DNA of 64,000 nt from Scalesia atractyloides (lineage: Eukaryota; Streptophyta; Magnoliopsida; Asterales; Asteraceae). The stretch spans positions 100,526,411 through 100,590,410 of the forward strand of contig CAMTDV010000030.1 in the NCBI GenBank assembly GCA_947069175.1, given 5' to 3'. The notes under the pieces are model-generated. The model did not search any database. It saw only the letters and a list, made by a program, of their open reading frames with translations, and had not been told where the DNA came from. Within the stretch, counting starts at the first letter, position 1, and every line of letters begins with the position of its first letter. Positions 60,311 to 64,000 of the stretch are shown here, in pieces. The translations under genes and the position numbers were made by a program.

Positions 60311-61722
60311 AAGGAAATATTAAATAGGTAGGTCTTCATAATGAAGATTTAGGTATATTGAAACAATATTTTGAGATAAGTTATGATTGAAGTTAAGCAT
60401 AAGTAAATACTTTTAGTAGATTTTCTCAAATAAGAAATAGAACATGAAGGGGTGAAATGAGAGAAGCGGGAGGCAGAATCTTGGGCTCATAGAATTGTGA
60501 CTCGTGACACAATCAGTTACATTATATTAGACTATGTCTTGTGGGGGGCTTTATTGGACTGACTATATTTGATCAAGAATTGCAGAAATTTTTGTGATAT
60601 TGCCTTTACTGACTGCTATATATGATCAAGAACTGTTAGTCGACTCATGACCCTGCAATCTGATAGTGATTTAGTTAGGTTTTATTGTTATTATCTCCGT
60701 CAGATTTAGGAGGTATGATACGATTAGGATTTAGGTTTCCTTTGTAATTATCTTTATTCTATGCTTATATACCTTACAGGATTTTTGTTGTTCAACACTG
60801 ATATATATTAGATCATTTTAATGCTATGGAAAACATGTAATGCAGTTTATAAAATCTATGTTAGATGGATTATGGTGCAGGTGTATATTGGCCCATTTAT
60901 CTTATATACATGTTTGCCTATATTTCGGATAATTTTCAAGATAACTTTAGAAAACCGAACATAAACTAAACTTTGGAGTATCTTAATGCAGATTTTAGCA
61001 TGTCCCAAGTCCAGAAAGATCATGCCTTTGTCATACAAGATTTGGTACCGAATCTCGCTGCTTTGAGGCGTACGATTCACAATTTCATCAGTGAACAACA
61101 GTTTTGGATGATCTACTTTATTATGTTGGTCCCACAGTTAAATGAGGATGATTGTAGGCTTCTATCGACTCCGGAGGTAAGATTATATCCTCAGATATGG
61201 CATCTTGATTCTATTAATGTTTAATATGAAGTGGCAATAATCGGTTTTAAATGTTTGGATAAGAGATTATTCTGTTATGATTACTTAGATTAACTAATCG
61301 GTATAGGATAATCAGTTTATCATAGCAACAACGATCACACTAAAACAATCGATTATCACGGCTTTAAACAACATAAGCATATCCTAGTTTCTAATATGGC
61401 GTGTTTGTTCTGCTATAGATTCTTCAAATGCACGAGGCGCTTCTGCAGAAACTGAGAAACAAGAAGGATAAACCCATAGCCACAGAGGATACTCTCGATG
61501 AAAAGGGCAGTTTGGTAAATATAACCAACACCGAATCCTCAGTCTCGACTGATAATGCAGCAAATACGACAAGAAACAAGAACCGCACTAATGATGTTTG
61601 TTTTCAGCGACATAGAAGATGAGGAATTTAAACAAACACAAAGTAGCAGGGTTTCTTCCGCAAGTGAAAACAGTGATTGGGTTCGTATTGGTGGAACTTC
61701 AAAAGCAAACCGATCAAGGTAG

Positions 61723-62196
61723 CGTGGAAGACAGTCGGAAAGTGATCTATAGTTATAGTGTACACTAATCATTAAGTTCATCTTTTCGTTTAATCTTTGC
61801 TAATCGAGACATTCGACCCCTCATACCAACCAATATTGTTCGCTCTGTGGCTACGTGAACTCTTTGTGAGCAAAATAGATGATAGTGGTTGGTAGGATGA
61901 GCCAAGTGTCACTATTTTTATGTGGATTTAAATATAGTACAAGGGTAATTTGGTCAACTAGTCAATGTAGAGGGTAAATTCACATTGTAAATGTCATTTC
62001 GTCACTACGGTTTTGTTTTCTGCCATCGCTTTTTCGTCGGTGTATTGATTGTTTGGTTTGTTTTCGCCATCCGCTTTTTGTCGGGTGTATCTGATTGTTT
62101 GGTTTGTGTTTTTGCCATCCGCTTTTTGGTCGACGTGATTAATTTGTACTTCTCTATAGAAGGTTTGATTAATCTTTAACAAGAGACATAAATATG
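61723..62196. other. Spacer with a ~45-bp tandem repeat
   Basis: Three imperfect units containing GCCATCCGCTTTTTGTCGG and GATTGTTTGGTTTG lie at about 62010-62140. No gene is seen; the BSD transcript probably ends in the first part. Confidence 0.5.
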
Positions 62197-62466
62197 CAAT
62201 GTTTTGAAATATGGAACGACTGGTCGGACTGGGATCTTAACCAGCGAACCAGAGATCGGACCGGAAAACAGTCGGCCAGACCAACAAACTGGCCGGTTGA
62301 ACCGGAATTTTAGGGGTCTAACAGGAAATTGATTAAATTCTTCCAATTTTACTCTACTTATTTTTATAAAATTTAGGATGCCATCCGGTTCTTACATCCA
62401 ATTTGACTGATCCGACCTATAAGGAGACTTGTTTAAATTCCCGTCCATCCGGTCCTGAAAACATTG
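62197..62466. mobile_element. Short terminal-inverted-repeat element
   Basis: Ends CAATGTTTT and AAAACATTG are inverted, with CCGGT/ACCGG-rich arms inside. Flanks TAAATATG and GAAATATG match at seven of eight bases, compatible with a hAT-sized target duplication. Confidence 0.5.
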
Positions 62467-62627
62467 GAAATATGATAAACACTAAAGACTAGAGTCAAAA
62501 AAACTTATGAACCAATAATGCAAACAGGGTTGATGAAAATAAAATACATGAAATTGATTCAAAACAACTTACTGTTTCCTTGAAAAAAAAAACAGATTTA
62601 TATACAAACTTTGACATGATCCTCGTT

Positions 62628-63795
62628 TTAAAGCTGACGTCTTCCATTCGAAGACGCAAATGACGGTTGACGCCACAAAACTTGGTTAGAACCGAACCTG
62701 CCTGAAGGTGGTGGCGGTGGTGGTGGTAGTGGCTGCAGTGGTGGTGGAGGTAGCGGCGGCAGTGGTGGTCGTGGTGGTGGTGGTACCGGCTGTAGTGGTG
62801 GTGGCGGTGGTGGTGGTAGTGGCTGTAGTGATGGTGGTGGTCTCACAAATACGGGTGGCTGAGAGCTAACTGGAGGTTGGAATGGTAGGTACGAGAATGA
62901 TGAACAGGTGTCAGCTCGTGGCGGTGGTGGAATTGTAGGCGGTGGAGGTGGAGGCGGGCACGGAGGGTATACAGGTAAATTCTGGAAATTTGAAGACGTA
63001 ATTTGTGGCGGTAGTGGGTTGTGAAGCTCAGGTGGCCGCCATTCAGGCATATCATCGTCATCAAACAGTTTGGTCTTTTTTAATCGACGGCTGTAACAAA
63101 CGTTATTACTTTGTTCCTTTCTTTAACACTATCCAACTTTTTAGGAGAATTTACAGACTTGTTTACTAAAGTTGACTTTCTAGAGTCAACACCAAAGTCA
63201 AACTCAGGAAGATCATCATCTTCAAAAGGTCTTTTCTTTAACACCAAATTACAAGGGTCCACCTCAGCACTAGATAAAGTCAAAGGCTCGTCATGTTGAC
63301 TAGATTCCACCTTTTCAGGTGATGGTTTCTTCTCAGCATTTTGTTTTGAATCTTTTGAAGAAAACCCAGGTGGTGAATTCGGAGGCTGGGTTAAACTCGG
63401 GCTGCTTTTACCATCCAGTAAATTCCCGACAGGATTTGAAGGTCGGTTTTTACGCCATACAAACAAACCAATCATTGAATCTGGTTTGTCATTAATAACC
63501 GACATCCCTTTAAAGAAACCATATTTTGCCAAGATTGTTATTATGGGATCGCTACGTGGACATATGTAAAGATCGATACCCGACAAAAGTTGTGCAAACC
63601 CGACCTTGGAACTTTTCTTGTATCCTTTGGCTACCTGAAATAGATAAAAAAAAAGAGAACAAAAAATAATGAATTGAGCCATAATCGTTAACTCCATTTA
63701 ACGGCGTTATGTGTTGAATAAAGTGAAATTATTACCTCTTTCATGCCGTTTAGTCCAATGTTAGATGATCCCTCATTCCAGCATATCGAGGTAAC
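62628..63795 (-). CDS. SPOC-domain protein (TFIIS/PHD-type family), C-terminal part with one apparent frameshift
   Basis: Two exons are visible, 63736-63795 and 62628-63634, and the gene continues beyond the right edge. The first encodes VTSICWNEGSSNIGLNGMKE; the second starts VAKGYKKSSKVGFAQLLSGI and continues DLYICPRSDPIITILAKYGF and FVWRKNRP, the C-terminal half of a SPOC domain as in plant SPOC/transcription-elongation-factor-S-II-like nuclear proteins. A Ser/Pro/Lys-rich linker and an acidic patch follow, then a tail with proline runs of up to nine residues, ending FASSNGRRQL. The frame breaks at 63110-63112: one A appears missing from an A run (NK then SNNVCYSRRLKKTKLFDDDD in the next frame). 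Downstream frame and stop are clean. If real, the break would remove the acidic and proline-rich tail, not the SPOC domain. A role in transcription regulation is family inference. Confidence 0.7.
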
Positions 63796-64000
63796 CTGAA
63801 GATCAAGTGTTATGAAACAAAGTTAGTTACAGTCCATCATTATTTCTCATCGACGGTAAATAAATAATAGTCGCTCAATTTCTTCATCTATTAATCATAA
63901 CATTTAGAGGAATGAAAGTGAATTTATAATTCTGATTAGTTATGACAATTTGTTATAGTTATAATTCAATTAAACTTTTTATAATTATCTTCATTATACC
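63796..64000 (-). other. Intron of the SPOC-domain gene at the window edge
   Basis: The exon at 63736-63795 is preceded on the minus strand by CAG at its acceptor, and the 205 bases beyond are AT-rich non-coding sequence, so the window ends inside an intron. Confidence 0.6.

Larger units (their letters stand above)
59204..61722 (+). pseudogene. BSD-domain protein gene with four apparent frameshifts
   Basis: Three exons: 59204-59618, 60992-61176 and 61419-61722. Exon 1 starts MSHSDHPQNPTTTTDISSVI and contains TIGRQLHNVAAFLAPPP, then in another frame YEGFKNDLAEIGDSLKTGLS and ISKFASSLLQFDKG, then DRVVG, then FSDEVLDFVREV and PQCWIDFPLSLQNK. Exon 2 carries the BSD core (HAFVIQDLVPNLAALR, QQFWMIYFIMLV, LLSTPE). 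Exon 3 begins ILQMHEALLQKLRNKK and, after a shift, ends FSDIEDEEF and SDWVRIGG. This domain order is that of plant BSD-domain proteins, a family related to TFIIH p62-like factors and of poorly known role. Frames change at 59334-59340 (C run), 59512-59515 (G run), 59528-59533 and 61601-61604 (T run). Splice sites are intact. Either the gene is dead or these are base-run errors; the protein cannot be read from this sequence as given. Confidence 0.75.

Overview
The window is nuclear DNA of a flowering plant. Its genes have plant gene structures (GT-AG introns, AT-rich introns and spacers) and the best-resolved products are plant-type: vacuolar purple acid phosphatase (PAP26-like), a calmodulin-binding receptor-like cytoplasmic kinase, sucrose-phosphate synthase, a BSD-domain protein, a SPOC-domain protein and an ARM-repeat protein. 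The mix of Au-type SINEs, Helitrons with an ACACGGG-type terminal hairpin, fold-back MITEs and hAT elements fits a eudicot; a daisy-family (Asteraceae) origin is my guess from repeat style, not proven here.

Layout. 1-4950: no intact gene; a GC-rich minisatellite, diverged repeats and a decayed hAT transposase fragment on the minus strand. 4951-20949: a direct tandem duplication of about 8 kb, each unit holding one intron-less ARM-repeat gene (minus strand), an Au-type SINE and a Helitron 3' end. 20950-27950: repeat-rich spacer with two Helitrons of one family in opposite orientation, a MITE with a 9-bp target duplication, a SINE relic and microsatellites. 27950-31983: PAP26-like gene (plus), intact, with three fold-back elements in introns and a duplicated TATA box. 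32826-35131: CRCK3-like kinase (minus), one apparent 1-bp frameshift. 36300-48050: no intact cellular gene; hAT, Harbinger-like and SINE elements. 48874-55752: 13-exon sucrose-phosphate synthase (plus) with three disabling lesions but preserved splice sites. 55753-59040: spacer with a minisatellite, a hAT element and a Helitron end. 59204-61722: BSD-domain gene (plus) with four apparent frameshifts. 62628 to the right side: C-terminal part of a SPOC-domain gene (minus), continuing beyond the window.

There is no sign of an operon-like or functionally linked cluster: the genes act in phosphate recovery, signalling, sucrose synthesis and transcription, and look like ordinary plant neighbours. 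What stands out is damage and invasion. Six apparent 1-bp indels, all at runs of identical bases, affect four genes between 34 and 64 kb, and two additional base-substitution stop codons affect the sucrose-phosphate synthase. This may be partly assembly error and partly real pseudogene decay. I found no convincing undescribed biological system; the best leads are the recent tandem duplication, the broken sucrose-phosphate synthase, the shared MITE family in introns of two genes, and a nested hAT-in-Helitron insertion.
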